Assembly: GCF_017303315.1 (NCBI RefSeq)
Contig: NZ_JAFKOI010000008.1
Span: 62,001-126,000, forward strand
Direction of reading: 5' to 3'
Source: Bacillus sp. NTK071
GTDB lineage: Bacteria; Bacillota; Bacilli; Bacillales; Guptibacillaceae
Length of the DNA stretch: 64,000 nt
The first letter of the stretch is position 1, and each line of letters starts with the position of its first letter. Of the stretch, positions 18,507-27,869 are shown piece after piece. The notes under the pieces are model-generated. The model did no database searches and had not been told where the DNA came from. It saw nothing but the letters and a program-made list of their open reading frames with translations. A program made the position numbers and the translations under genes.

Positions 18507-18660
18507 CCAATCATCCTCCATTTTTCCCAAAATGTGTAATAAACACTTCTCTATTATATAGGTACTAGGGATTAGAAACCATGAGAGTTACTGTCGAAGG
18601 ATGGGAATTGTTCGACACACTATCTTCTATATTAACTAGCTGAAATATAAGTAATCGCAT

Positions 18661-18680
18661 TAATTAAACGTTTGATTAAT
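18661..18680. promoter_or_regulatory. Palindromic motif, copy 2 of 4
   Basis: TTAATTAAACGTTTGATTAA, the most symmetric of the four copies. Lies between the M14 peptidase gene and the wall-binding-repeat gene. Confidence 0.45.
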
Positions 18681-18730
18681 AGGGTTCTACTAGGTGAAAA
18701 ATCTTTTCTATCCCATTAAGAAAATAAAAA

Positions 18731-18758
18731 GAACCACGAGAATTGTCTCTCGTGATTC
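18731..18758 (-). terminator. Hairpin terminator, REP-end-like
   Basis: GAACCACGAGA / TCTCGTGATTC stem with a T-rich tail on the minus strand, right behind the M14 gene stop. The stem closely resembles the right-hand hairpin of the dispersed repeat. Confidence 0.7.
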
Positions 18759-18763
18759 CTCTT

Positions 18764-19822
18764 TTACTCACCGTCATAGTTACTCTCTGGTAACGTATCC
18801 CAGAAAGAAGTATCTGTCGAATCAATCGAATCATCAGCCAATGCTTCTAAACTAGCTTTCATTGCTGTCACGGCCTGTTGGATTAAGTAGCCGTTACTCT
18901 TCTGACCTAGAACATAGTCATCTCGATAGTGATCAGCCATTCCTCGCATTTCGAACAGCAGTGTTGCAATGCCATATTCCATCGCTAATCCGTTTCGGCT
19001 AATCGTTGGAGCACTACCTCCTGGATATTTCGAAAGTAATCCATACCCTTTCGCTTCTACCGCATGATAAACGACTGCTCCGAGTTCCTTCGATTGTTCC
19101 ACAACTTCAGGATTAACATTCTCGTTCGTTGGATAAAGAATAGAACCAGATACAAGTTCTCCTGTGTCACCTAGCGTCGTTTGCGTTCCCTGGTGATGGA
19201 GATCAATCATGTAATCCGGTTGGTATTTCTGCAATACGTTCTCGTGCAATGCCTTCGTTTCAGGTTGCTCACGATCCACGTGATCACGGTTAAGATCTAC
19301 CTCATTTGCATTATACCGAGTATGAGTCCCAGACACGTAGTCTTCTAATGAGAAATTCACATCCCCTTCTGCCCCGTCAACATTTAACCGTGGAGCGATT
19401 AGCACATTCACATTTTCAAGAATCTCTTGTACATTCTTACCATTCGAAGATAGATACTTAATCATTTCAAGAGCACCTTCTGTTGTTAAGGTCTCATTCC
19501 CATGCTGCTGGGTTAAGAAAAGGATTGTTGGGTTGTCTTCATTCATACTCCCAAACTTAGCGAGGTAAAGATCTCTGCCTTTCACTGACTGACCGTAAAC
19601 CTCTAACTCTAGTGCTTCAGAACGCTTGTCCACTTTTTCTAGAAAGCTTACCATCTCTTCATAAGAATGAAGTCGTTCATTTTGAACCGTTTCATTTCCA
19701 CCATAGTTCGGCCCATTTGGTCCGTTCTCTCCGGCTAGTACCGTATTCCCTGTTAGAAATGACCCTGACACGAGCATCGTTCCTGCTACTGTTAATGTTA
19801 GAATTTCTTTTTTCACATTCAT
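18764..19822 (-). CDS. Secreted M14-family zinc carboxypeptidase, copy 1
   Basis: 352 aa, signal peptide to about residue 30 (TLTVAGTMLVSGSFLTGNTV LAG). Zinc ligands are visible as QQHGNETLT (His and Glu, about residue 107) and MIDLHHQG (His, about residue 215). The C-terminal catalytic Glu lies in TLLFEMRG. Substrate-binding Arg/Asn are in DLNRDH. M14 enzymes remove C-terminal residues from peptides or peptidoglycan stems. It lies 29 bases downstream of a second M14 gene, probably in one transcript ending at the hairpin at 18731. Confidence 0.88.
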   Translation of the reverse strand: MNVKKEILTLTVAGTMLVSGSFLTGNTVLAGENGPNGPNYGGNETVQNERLHSYEEMVSFLEKVDKRSEALELEVYGQSVKGRDLYLAKFGSMNEDNPTILFLTQQHGNETLTTEGALEMIKYLSSNGKNVQEILENVNVLIAPRLNVDGAEGDVNFSLEDYVSGTHTRYNANEVDLNRDHVDREQPETKALHENVLQKYQPDYMIDLHHQGTQTTLGDTGELVSGSILYPTNENVNPEVVEQSKELGAVVYHAVEAKGYGLLSKYPGGSAPTISRNGLAMEYGIATLLFEMRGMADHYRDDYVLGQKSNGYLIQQAVTAMKASLEALADDSIDSTDTSFWDTLPESNYDGE

Positions 19823-19851
19823 CCTCCTACAAATTAGAATCTCACTTTGGA

Positions 19852-21054
19852 TTAATGACCATAATCTTGATCTCGATCTGTCAATGGAATATCGTCATAT
19901 TCGTCAGGATCAATCGAATACACGTCTCCGCTCGTCACACCATCGATAATCCCGTAAAGTCCAAGCTCAACCGCTTTAACCAACTGTCCAATTCTCTTTT
20001 GACCATAGCTTTGCGTTTGACCCGTTACTTCAAACAGCACAGCGCCACTTCCATTAAGAGCAAAAGAACCAAGAGCTGTACCTGGTAAATCTAGATTTTG
20101 TGGATAGAGTGTAATGTTATCAAATGGAGAATTCCCTCTCTCCTGTAAAGCATTATAAGCAGCTACATTTAACTGTTTTGAAAACTCGCCATCATATGTA
20201 TCTGCATACTCACTATATTTTGCTCCTTCAGCACTACTAGGATCAGGAATGAAGTCGCCTGAAATCGAGAGCGTTACTTTATCATCTGTGCCTTCCACAT
20301 AGTACTCACCCTGGTGATGTAAATCGACAAACACATCCACTTTGCCATACTCATTCATCAATTCTTTGTAAACATCACGAACGGTTTGAGCTTCAGGAGT
20401 AATGTACCACCCTGGATTCGATGAGTTATTGGGAAAATCTTCAGGTTGAGGCACATAGTCGAGATCTGGATTAAAGTCTCGGTTCACGTCAAAGCCAGGA
20501 TTCGAAGCATAATCCCAATATTGATTGGTATATGTGTAGTAGTTCCATGATGGCGACGCACTAGCCAACTGTGGAAAATCTTCCACAACTTCACTCCACG
20601 ATAGATCATTAGCTCGTCGATTTAATTCTGTCGCATCAGGATTGATCATCGGCATCGCGACAATTGTCACTTCACTTCTTATTTTCTCAGCTTCTGGAGA
20701 GTTCGAGCCAAGCTGCTGTAAAATCTTTAATAGCGCAGCCGTGCCTGTTTTCTCATTCCCATGAATCTCACTTTGCAATAAGATCACTTTATCTCCTGAA
20801 CCCACCGTTGCTTTGTAGATTTCACGCCCCTGATTGGAGTATCCAGCAACATCTACGTGAACTTGCCCCTGGCTGTTCTTATGAATCTGCTTTAGCTTCT
20901 TACTTAACTCCGCATGACTAATAAAACCAGATGTGGCGTATTCTTGAGTTTGCGCTTCACGCTGCTCACTTGGCGCTGCCATTGCAGGACTAACTAGTAC
21001 AGATGACAATAATAGCGTGCTACATACTAACGTCATTTTCTTCTTTCGACCCAT
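19852..21054 (-). CDS. Secreted M14-family zinc carboxypeptidase, copy 2
   Basis: About 400 aa. Start placed at ATG 21054 because AGGAGG lies just upstream (21061-21066) and a proper signal peptide follows (MGRKKKMTLVCSTLLLSSVL ending PAMA). The longer open frame to 21183 would add 43 residues with no signal features. Motifs: SEIHGNEKTG (zinc His/Glu), FVDLHHQGE (zinc His) and AVLFEVTGQ (catalytic Glu). It differs clearly from copy 1, so this is an old tandem pair. First gene of the pair. Confidence 0.88.
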   Translation of the reverse strand: MGRKKKMTLVCSTLLLSSVLVSPAMAAPSEQREAQTQEYATSGFISHAELSKKLKQIHKNSQGQVHVDVAGYSNQGREIYKATVGSGDKVILLQSEIHGNEKTGTAALLKILQQLGSNSPEAEKIRSEVTIVAMPMINPDATELNRRANDLSWSEVVEDFPQLASASPSWNYYTYTNQYWDYASNPGFDVNRDFNPDLDYVPQPEDFPNNSSNPGWYITPEAQTVRDVYKELMNEYGKVDVFVDLHHQGEYYVEGTDDKVTLSISGDFIPDPSSAEGAKYSEYADTYDGEFSKQLNVAAYNALQERGNSPFDNITLYPQNLDLPGTALGSFALNGSGAVLFEVTGQTQSYGQKRIGQLVKAVELGLYGIIDGVTSGDVYSIDPDEYDDIPLTDRDQDYGH

Positions 21055-21293
21055 TTGACTCCTCCTCAGTTTTAAAAGTCTACCACTGAAGGAGTTCTCG
21101 TTTTTCGTCGCTTCTACCTTTTGATCCCTTCTAAAACGGAACGTTTGAACTAGGGTTATTTTGGAAAATAGTTCGTTCTGCATGGACAGTTAGAATAGAG
21201 AGTGCTAGAAGAATAGTACGTTAGAGGGGTGTAGATTGTTATGTTCTATAAGAAATGGATTACGAGAACCACCGTATTAATTTTTATGAAATT

Positions 21294-21310
21294 TATGCAA
21301 ACGGTTGCTT
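21294..21310. promoter_or_regulatory. LacI-family operator, distal site
   Basis: Core GCAAACGGTTGC at 21297-21308, a near-palindrome of LacI/GalR/cre class. About 265 bases upstream of the MFS transporter start. Confidence 0.5.
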
Positions 21311-21478
21311 AAACGCATTACTATAGTATATACTTTTCAAGTATAATTTTTTACCAATACTATGGATGATTATTCTTATATATTGAACAGGTAATATATA
21401 AGTGTTTTTCAACTCATGTCAGGAAGAATACCTTTTTACTATGTTAATCAATGTTAAAGGCAAATGAAAAGCACCTTA

Positions 21479-21520
21479 TTTTTCAGTTTTTGTGCAAACG
21501 ATTGCAATTCAAACTGAAAA
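21479..21520. promoter_or_regulatory. LacI-family operator, proximal site inside a larger inverted repeat
   Basis: TGCAAACGATTGCA (21493-21506) is almost perfectly symmetric and is itself framed by TTTTCAGTTT and AAACTGAAAA. It lies 67 bases before the transporter start, so a sugar-responsive LacI-type repressor or catabolite control is likely. Confidence 0.6.
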
Positions 21521-21572
21521 CGCTTCGATAATTTATTCGTATTAACTATTCGTCACGTTACAGGAGGCAATT

Positions 21573-22928
21573 ATGCTAGAAGAAAAAGCAGTATCCAGCG
21601 AACAAAGATATCAGAAAGACTTACCATTCCTACCAATCAGTACAATTTGGTTAATTAGCTTTGGGTTTCTAGGTGTGCAAATGGCCTTTTCATTGCAAAG
21701 TGCCAATATGGGGCGTATCTTCCAAACGCTCGGGGCCGATCCTCATAATCTAGGTTTGTTCTTCATCCTGCCACCCCTAGCTGGGCTCGTCGTTCAGCCA
21801 CTAGTTGGGTATTTCTCTGACCGTACTTGGATGCCAAGACTTGGTCGGCGTATTCCTTATTTACTAGTTGGCGCTGTTGTAGCCGTCATTGTCATGTGCC
21901 TATTGCCGAATTCAGGTAGTTTTGGGTTTAGTGCTGTAACAGCTATGGCGTTTGGAGCAGTTGCCATTCTCTTTATGGATGTCTCATCCAACATGGCGAT
22001 GCAGCCTTTTAAGATGATGGTTGGCGACATGGTTAACAAAGAACAAAAAGGATTTGCTTATTCAATTCAGAGCTTTCTATCAAACAGCGGTGCTGTATTA
22101 GCAAGTATCTTCCCTTTTGCCTTAACTCTTATCGGTGTTTCAAATAGTGCACCAAAAGGCGTTATCCCACAATCGGTTGTCATTTCATTCTATGCTGGAG
22201 CGGGTGTTCTCATCATTTGTAGTCTCATTACTGTATTTAAAGTGAGAGAGTATGATCCAGACGAGTTTGCTATGTATCACGGAATTACAAAGGAATCGAC
22301 GAAAGAAAAAGCAAACCTTTTCAAATTACTTGGAAGCGCTCCAAAAGTGTTTTGGACGGTAACACTCGTACAGTTATTCTGTTGGATGGGCTTTCAATAC
22401 TTATGGACGTACGGTACAGGGGCAATTGCCATCAACGTTTGGAATACAAGTGATCCAGCGAGCGCTGCCTATCAAGATGCAGGAAACTGGTTTGGTATTC
22501 TAACAGCAGTTCAATCAATCGGTGCTGTCATATGGTCACTTGTACTATCTCGTATGCCAAATGACCAGAGAAAATCATTTTATGCGATTAGCTTATTGCT
22601 AGGTGGAATCGGCTTTGGCTCTGTGTTCTTCATTCACAATCAATGGGCATTGGTTCTTTCCTTTACCTTAATTGGAATCGCGTGGGCAGCCATGATGACT
22701 TTCCCATTCACGATCCTGACGAACGCTTTGAAAGGCAAGAACATGGGAACTTATCTTGGGCTGTTTAACGGTAGTATTTGTTTACCACAAATCGTTGCCT
22801 CTCTCTTAAGCTTTGTGTTGTTCCCATTAATCGGATCTTCCATGCCGGTTATGATCTTACTTTCTGGTGTCTTACTTGTTGTTGGTGCTTTGTCAGTGCC
22901 GATTATTAAGGAGACGTATGCGAAGTAA
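21573..22928 (+). CDS. MFS sugar transporter, SLC45-like (maltose/sucrose type)
   Basis: 451 aa with 12 hydrophobic segments. Start supported by AGGAGG seven bases before the ATG. Signature segments include GLVVQPLVGYFSDRTW (the loop 2-3 motif of the superfamily, here GYFSDR) and LGRRIPYLLVGA, which I associate with the SLC45/glycoside symporter-like MFS branch. It probably imports a disaccharide with protons. Two LacI-type operators lie upstream, and no hydrolase or regulator gene is adjacent, so the sugar is not known. It ends in a strong terminator at 22932. Confidence 0.85.
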   Translation: MLEEKAVSSEQRYQKDLPFLPISTIWLISFGFLGVQMAFSLQSANMGRIFQTLGADPHNLGLFFILPPLAGLVVQPLVGYFSDRTWMPRLGRRIPYLLVGAVVAVIVMCLLPNSGSFGFSAVTAMAFGAVAILFMDVSSNMAMQPFKMMVGDMVNKEQKGFAYSIQSFLSNSGAVLASIFPFALTLIGVSNSAPKGVIPQSVVISFYAGAGVLIICSLITVFKVREYDPDEFAMYHGITKESTKEKANLFKLLGSAPKVFWTVTLVQLFCWMGFQYLWTYGTGAIAINVWNTSDPASAAYQDAGNWFGILTAVQSIGAVIWSLVLSRMPNDQRKSFYAISLLLGGIGFGSVFFIHNQWALVLSFTLIGIAWAAMMTFPFTILTNALKGKNMGTYLGLFNGSICLPQIVASLLSFVLFPLIGSSMPVMILLSGVLLVVGALSVPIIKETYAK

Positions 22929-22931
22929 CGA

Positions 22932-22970
22932 AAGAAAAGCGACTAGCCAAATTTGGTTAGTCGCTTTTAA
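22932..22970 (+). terminator. Rho-independent terminator of the MFS gene
   Basis: AAGCGACTAGCCAAA / TTTGGTTAGTCGCTTTT, long stem with T tail, starting a few bases after the stop. Confidence 0.9.
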
Positions 22971-22973
22971 TGT

Positions 22974-23070
22974 TTTGGCTAATAAATGCTAGATTTGGCC
23001 AATATAATCTTAATTTGGACAATATATTACGATTTTGGACAATAAACTGGGATTTTGGACAATATATCAA
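22974..23070. repeat. Short imperfect tandem repeat, unit about 20 bases
   Basis: Five diverging units built on TTTGGACAATATAT (TTTGGCTAATAAAT, TTTGGCCAATATAA, TTTGGACAATATAT, TTTGGACAATAAAC, TTTGGACAATATAT). They sit between converging genes. No coding frame. Confidence 0.7.
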
Positions 23071-23080
23071 AATCAATCGA

Positions 23081-23935
23081 TCAAGAAGACATATATCCTC
23101 CGCCATTTACATGAATACACTGGCCTGTCATGTAAGAACCATCGTCAGAAGCGAGTAAAACGTATGGTCCAAACAGTTCAGACGGCTGTCCCGGACGTCC
23201 CATCGGGTTATCTGTTCCGAATTCTGCTACGGAATCTTCATCAAACGTAGATGGAATAAGTGGTGTCCAAATTGGACCTGGGGCGACCATGTTGACGCGA
23301 ATTCCTTTATCTACAAGGTTCGCTGCCATACTGCGCGTAAATGCTACGATTGCGCCTTTTGTTGAAGTGTAATCAATTAAGACTTTATTCCCTGTGTATG
23401 GGTTAATAGAAGTCGTGTTGATAATCGAGCTACCTTTCTCCAAGTGAGGAACCGCGTACTTCGTCATATTGAAAACTGAATAGACGTTTGTTTTAAACGT
23501 TTGATCCCACTGCTCATAAGAAATATCTTCAATAGATTCAGTTGGAAACTGGATGGCCGCGTTATTCACTAGAATATCAAGCTTTCCGAAGTGATCCAAC
23601 GTTTGATCGATGAGATCTTTACATTCTTTCTCTTCAGAAACGTCACCAGGAATCAGCAGACAGTTGACGCCTTCGTTTTCAATTAGCTTTTTCGTTTCGT
23701 CCGCATCGCTCTGTTCTTTCTTAAGGTAATTAATCGCAACATTTGCGCCCTCTTTCGCATAGGCAATTGCTACAGCGCGACCGATTCCACTGTCACCGCC
23801 GGTAATGAGCGCTACTTTATGATCTAGCTTATGGCTGCCTACGTAATCATGTGGTTGGTCTGGCCTTGGGTTCATTTTAGATTCAATGCCAGGTTGTTCA
23901 GGCTGTGTTTGCTTTGGTTGACCGTTGTTATTCAC
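23081..23935 (-). CDS. Short-chain dehydrogenase/reductase (general stress protein 39-like)
   Basis: 284 aa. Classical SDR: cofactor motif TGGDSGIGRAVA (about residue 46), NNAA, catalytic Ser in INTTS and the Tyr/Lys pair in DYTSTKGAI, then the PG motif VAPGPIWTPLIP. The extended N-terminus with Gln/Pro-rich residues and PHDYVGSHKLDHKVALITGG is typical of the stress-induced YdaD/YhxC branch in bacilli. Substrate unknown. Single gene. Confidence 0.88.
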   Translation of the reverse strand: MNNNGQPKQTQPEQPGIESKMNPRPDQPHDYVGSHKLDHKVALITGGDSGIGRAVAIAYAKEGANVAINYLKKEQSDADETKKLIENEGVNCLLIPGDVSEEKECKDLIDQTLDHFGKLDILVNNAAIQFPTESIEDISYEQWDQTFKTNVYSVFNMTKYAVPHLEKGSSIINTTSINPYTGNKVLIDYTSTKGAIVAFTRSMAANLVDKGIRVNMVAPGPIWTPLIPSTFDEDSVAEFGTDNPMGRPGQPSELFGPYVLLASDDGSYMTGQCIHVNGGGYMSS

Positions 23936-24066
23936 GTGATATCTCTCCTTCTATCTCAATTCATTCGAAAAGCACTTTCACTATTTAATTGAGATACCAC
24001 GGAAGAAAAAAGTGTAAACATTTGTAAGCGTACCCAATGATAAAGGGTAAAAAAGAATCAAATGAC

Positions 24067-25101
24067 TCATCGCCTCAAGTTTGTAACCTCCTTTTCTCTC
24101 ACCGAATAAGAAGCCGAGCTCGCCCATAAGAAAATTTCAACGCAAAGAAAAAGGAGAACAACCCAACTCCAAATGAGCAAGAAACCAGTATGAAACTGAT
24201 GTAAGATCGTCAAGGAATGTGGTTCTGGCATTGCAACCGAAAAAGCGTAAAACATCCCAAAGGTGAAATTTCTCGACCACTGACTCACATCATATGTGAA
24301 TAGGCCCTTTTTCCACCCATACGCCAGCACTCTCTTGACCGCTCTGACGATTTCAACCGTTTCAACACTAAGCAATACGAGAAGAACAGCTAGCCAAACT
24401 AGAAGAAGGCCTGTTCCCGACAAAGCTTGAGTAGACACAAGAGCCAAACCAGTGATCGATAATGCACCATGCAGAATGCAGTTTGTATTTGGCCAATCGT
24501 CCTTTAAAGACCAGTTCTCCCCATTCAGGTACCGACCGTTTATAAGCCAAACACTACAAAGATAGAAAAGAGCACCTATTATCACACCAATCAGAAGGAA
24601 CTTAACTGGAATGGTGTAGATCTTCGCCCAAGTAATAACCAAAGATTGGGTAGCTACGGTTGATAGTAAAATAATACCGTGGGGGGAAAAGGCTGCTTGG
24701 TTTTTCAAAAGGGCGCGCATCTGAATAATACATCCGAATAGAAATACAACATATAAACTCGTATTTAAACCTGCGGCAACCTGAATAACGTGAAGCCATT
24801 CGGGAAAATACTTTAACGTAACTTGACATAAAACAAATATCCCAGCAATCCACGTTCCCATTGCAAAGAAACGAACAGGATGACGGAGAGCCTTTTCTAT
24901 AAACTCGTTACGAGAGAATTGTAGGAATAGAGACGTTAATAACCTAATGCTAATAAGATAAAGCGCAATGATGAACATCCACCCTACATTTTGGTCAATA
25001 AGAGGAAAAGCCTCAACATCAGCATAAAGGAATATTCCAATTGCCATCATAATGGCCCCTGAAGCAGGATGAACTTCTCTTTTAGTTAAGTTTATTTTCA
25101 T
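24067..25101 (-). CDS. Multi-pass membrane protein, TDT/SLAC1-like
   Basis: 344 aa with about ten hydrophobic helices and short loops, N-terminal HPASGAIMMAIGIFLYAD. Size and helix spacing resemble the tellurite-resistance/dicarboxylate transporter (TDT, SLAC1) family of anion channels and carriers. I could not point to a diagnostic motif beyond that. It stands alone, with a repeat copy upstream. Confidence 0.55.
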   Translation of the reverse strand: MKINLTKREVHPASGAIMMAIGIFLYADVEAFPLIDQNVGWMFIIALYLISIRLLTSLFLQFSRNEFIEKALRHPVRFFAMGTWIAGIFVLCQVTLKYFPEWLHVIQVAAGLNTSLYVVFLFGCIIQMRALLKNQAAFSPHGIILLSTVATQSLVITWAKIYTIPVKFLLIGVIIGALFYLCSVWLINGRYLNGENWSLKDDWPNTNCILHGALSITGLALVSTQALSGTGLLLVWLAVLLVLLSVETVEIVRAVKRVLAYGWKKGLFTYDVSQWSRNFTFGMFYAFSVAMPEPHSLTILHQFHTGFLLIWSWVVLLFLCVEIFLWASSASYSVREKEVTNLRR

Positions 25102-25194
25102 AAAATATCACTCGTTTCGTATACTTCACGAGTTCTATAATAGAGCTTATTTACCGTTTTAGAAAGACCTTCTTTATCTTTTATTCTTTTAAAG

Positions 25195-25335
25195 GAATCA
25201 CCGGAACGGTTCTGCTGATTCATTTCTTCTAGACATCAAAAAACCAGTTCAGCTACTAAATAAATTAGGTAGCAAACTGGTTTTTCTCGAGTTCTTAAAT
25301 GTAACAGTAAATCACGAGAACCGTCCCCGTGATTC
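25195..25335. repeat. BIME-like dispersed repeat, copy D (141 bp)
   Basis: Full copy with both hairpin ends and central stem AAACCAGTTCAGCTACTAAA / TAGGTAGCAAACTGGTTT. Its right end lies five bases from the stop codon of the minus-strand nucleotidyltransferase gene, where it can act as terminator. Confidence 0.9.
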
Positions 25336-25340
25336 TCCTG

Positions 25341-26135
25341 TTATCCCCAAACTTCTTCTAACGTTCTTCTAAAAAGGTCATTTAACTGGTCTGTCGGATC
25401 TTCTGAATCAACGTCTATTGTTTTTGCATACGCTTCTAATTGCTCAATTTCTTTTTCTAAGTAGTCATTGATGATGTCGATTCTCGGTTCGACATTGAAT
25501 TCTTCCCCTGCTTTTTTACGTTTTAACAAGGTTGTGATAGCTTCATGGAGTTCCGGTGAAAGAGCAGCATCTTCAAAGAGTTCATCAAATCCAAGTGGTG
25601 GGATCGACTGATACTTCTTAATCCAATTGCCAGCAAGAACTGGTCTTAGAACATAGAAATATTTTTTAATTCGAACGTTTTCTCCTTGTAGGTACTCACG
25701 AAAATTCCCTCTTGCCATGTTTAAGTAATGATGCAAACAGGACCTTGGCGAGAAAATAGTTTCTTCTAATTCTCTCATTTGCTTAGCTGTTGAAAAGGAC
25801 TCATCGTAAATAATATTCGAGTGGAGCCACTCCAGAAGAGGTGGATTCGACTTTCGGAACAGTTTAAGTGCTTTTGTAAGCTCCCATCCGCTCATATCTA
25901 CTAACTCATGAACCGGGATGGAGACTTTGTCTCGATCTGGAACTTCAATTACATCTCTTTCTTGATCGATCGACAAATACCAATTTTTCTTATGTATGTA
26001 AATAAACCGAACGTCGTAATCAGAATCCTTCGAAGGAAACCCCCATGCTCGACTTCCAGATTCACAAGCATAAAGAATTTTAATATCATGATCCTTTTCA
26101 GTTTGTTTAATCACATCGACTATGTGTTCATGCAC
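25341..26135 (-). CDS. Nucleotidyltransferase-superfamily protein (YcgL/RlaP-like)
   Basis: About 264 aa. Start placed at GTG 26135, eight bases after GAGGG; the longer frame to 26144 puts its start directly on the ribosome site. The N-terminal pol-beta-type catalytic block is ACESGSRAWGFPSKDSDYDV (G-S and the Asp-x-Asp metal ligands), followed by a helical domain. This is the pattern of the predicted RNA-repair-linked nucleotidyltransferase family represented by B. subtilis YcgL. Substrate unknown. Confidence 0.8.
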   Translation of the reverse strand: MHEHIVDVIKQTEKDHDIKILYACESGSRAWGFPSKDSDYDVRFIYIHKKNWYLSIDQERDVIEVPDRDKVSIPVHELVDMSGWELTKALKLFRKSNPPLLEWLHSNIIYDESFSTAKQMRELEETIFSPRSCLHHYLNMARGNFREYLQGENVRIKKYFYVLRPVLAGNWIKKYQSIPPLGFDELFEDAALSPELHEAITTLLKRKKAGEEFNVEPRIDIINDYLEKEIEQLEAYAKTIDVDSEDPTDQLNDLFRRTLEEVWG

Positions 26136-26241
26136 AACAATCACCCTCTATTGTAGTTTTCTCTCCTTTATCAGCAAACGACAAGAACTAGCAGACGTTT
26201 CCGCTGACTCCTACGTTAAAAAGCTTTATAAGAACAGAGAT

Positions 26242-26284
26242 AAACCAGGCTTTCCCATCGCCAATAGATGAGGAAGCCTGGTTC
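26242..26284 (-). terminator. Rho-independent terminator of the acyltransferase gene
   Basis: AACCAGGCTTCCTCATC pairs with GATGGGAAAGCCTGGTTT on the minus strand, with a T-rich end. Confidence 0.75.
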
Positions 26285-26360
26285 TCATTTCATTCTACAT
26301 GGAAATACATAGAAATTCACTAGTATATTGGAATGAATCAACGCGATAGGACTTTTGCCA

Positions 26361-27497
26361 TCATACATGATCAGTTTGCACACCACTTCTCTCCATAATT
26401 CTATTCTTACTTTTCAATCCAAGTAAAACCCTCAACATACGAGACTGCCGAATGACAAAGTGATAGCAATTCACAATGATGATAAAAGAAACGACACTAA
26501 GAAAGATGAATTTCACTAAAATGGGCCACTGTAAATCACGTATAACGTAACCCAATAGAACAATGACAGGCTGGTGTAAAATATAAAAAGGGAGAGACGC
26601 TTCACTTCCATACGTTTGAAAACGGTTGGAAAAAGATAAGTACTTGCTTGCGAGGTAGAAAATGCTTACTAACAAACTCCAGCAATTGATCGTTCTAACA
26701 CCATAGAAAACAATTCCCATAACTGACCCTTCTTCAGGATACGCCGCCATAAACCATACGATGTAAATCACTGAGGTTACCATAGCTACAATCAAATAAA
26801 AGGGAATAGTTGAATGGAGTATTAATTTAAAAGCAGAACTTGAGAAAAAATAATAGCCGTACACGAAGACGATGAAATAGAAAACGAGATCCCATCCGCC
26901 TAATCGCTGGGTATGAACAAAGCCAGATAAAAAAAGGATGAGAGGTAGCATACCGACATGAAGATAGCTCACGTTCTTGCTACCTTTTATACGCTTAAAT
27001 AAAGGAAACGTTAGGAACGAAAAGACGAGTAGCACAAGCAAGTACCATAAATGCAATCCAAAGAAGGCAAAGTTGCCTGTTCCGCCAAAATCTAAATACA
27101 CACCTTCGAAATAATGAGGCATAAATGCCAAAAAAGATCCTTGAAACTGTAAATTAGCCATCCGTTCGATATAAATTTGGGGTGGTGTTAGAGTAAATAC
27201 CCCAAACAAAAGCGGGATCCCTAATCGCTTCATTCGTTCCTGACCAAACTCAGAAAAGCCTCGTTTCTTCATCGTGTACGTCATACTAATCCCTGAGACA
27301 GCGAAAAAGACAGGCATAATCCAGGCTCCAACAAACAACGAAAAAACCAATATACTACTAGAATCCACAACATTATTTTTAACGTGCCATGGAAATGGAT
27401 TGAAGAACATGGAGCAATGGTAAAGGAATACACCGAGTGTCGCTATTACTTTAATCCAGTCGAGATCATGCTGCCTCGTTATTGTTGAATGATCCAT
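26361..27497 (-). CDS. Membrane acyltransferase-3 family protein (MdoC/OatA-like)
   Basis: 378 aa with about ten membrane helices. The N-terminus QHDLDWIKVIATLGVFLYHC carries the acyltransferase-3 catalytic His region, and PVFFAVSGISM and ERMKRLGIPLL match further family blocks. Proteins of this family O-acetylate or O-succinylate envelope sugars at the membrane. There is no C-terminal SGNH domain, so it resembles the OpgC/MdoC class more than OatA. No partner genes nearby. Confidence 0.82.
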   Translation of the reverse strand: MDHSTITRQHDLDWIKVIATLGVFLYHCSMFFNPFPWHVKNNVVDSSSILVFSLFVGAWIMPVFFAVSGISMTYTMKKRGFSEFGQERMKRLGIPLLFGVFTLTPPQIYIERMANLQFQGSFLAFMPHYFEGVYLDFGGTGNFAFFGLHLWYLLVLLVFSFLTFPLFKRIKGSKNVSYLHVGMLPLILFLSGFVHTQRLGGWDLVFYFIVFVYGYYFFSSSAFKLILHSTIPFYLIVAMVTSVIYIVWFMAAYPEEGSVMGIVFYGVRTINCWSLLVSIFYLASKYLSFSNRFQTYGSEASLPFYILHQPVIVLLGYVIRDLQWPILVKFIFLSVVSFIIIVNCYHFVIRQSRMLRVLLGLKSKNRIMERSGVQTDHV

Positions 27498-27869
27498 TTC
27501 TCACCTCCTCAAAATGGGATTAAGATGCTTACTTGAACAACAGCCTTCCCTACTAATAAGGAGAGGCTTTTGCGTATGTCTCCTGTCATCATCTGTAGCT
27601 TTTGATCGTGCTTTGCAACAAAGGATTCATAACTAGAACACTAGTAACTAACCACTGAATGATTAACATATTCCACCTTCTTGTTCATAATCCTCTACCG
27701 CTATGTAATGAATGTGACTGATTGTTATAGGAGTACCATTTCGGTTATGCCGATTATTTGTATACATCAAAAACGAGGAGAGCTCATCAAGAATGTTGAT
27801 AGCCTCCTCGTTTTCTTTATAACAGTCAGATCTGCTATGCTGCTTTATCTGATCCGGTCCTTTTTGTTG
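27498..27869. other. Intergenic region with terminator and decayed repeat
   Basis: 372 bases. A strong hairpin at 27770-27815 (AAAACGAGGAGGCTATCAAC on the minus strand, pairing with GATGAGCTCTCCTCGTTTT) ends the P450 transcript. Flanking fragments such as ATCTCGAGAACC at 27881 hint at a very decayed repeat copy. No gene seen. Confidence 0.55.

Noticed and set aside
22974-23070. Possible small CRISPR array
   Set aside because: Units are contiguous, about 20 bases, AT-rich and diverged, with no unique spacers and no cas genes in the window.
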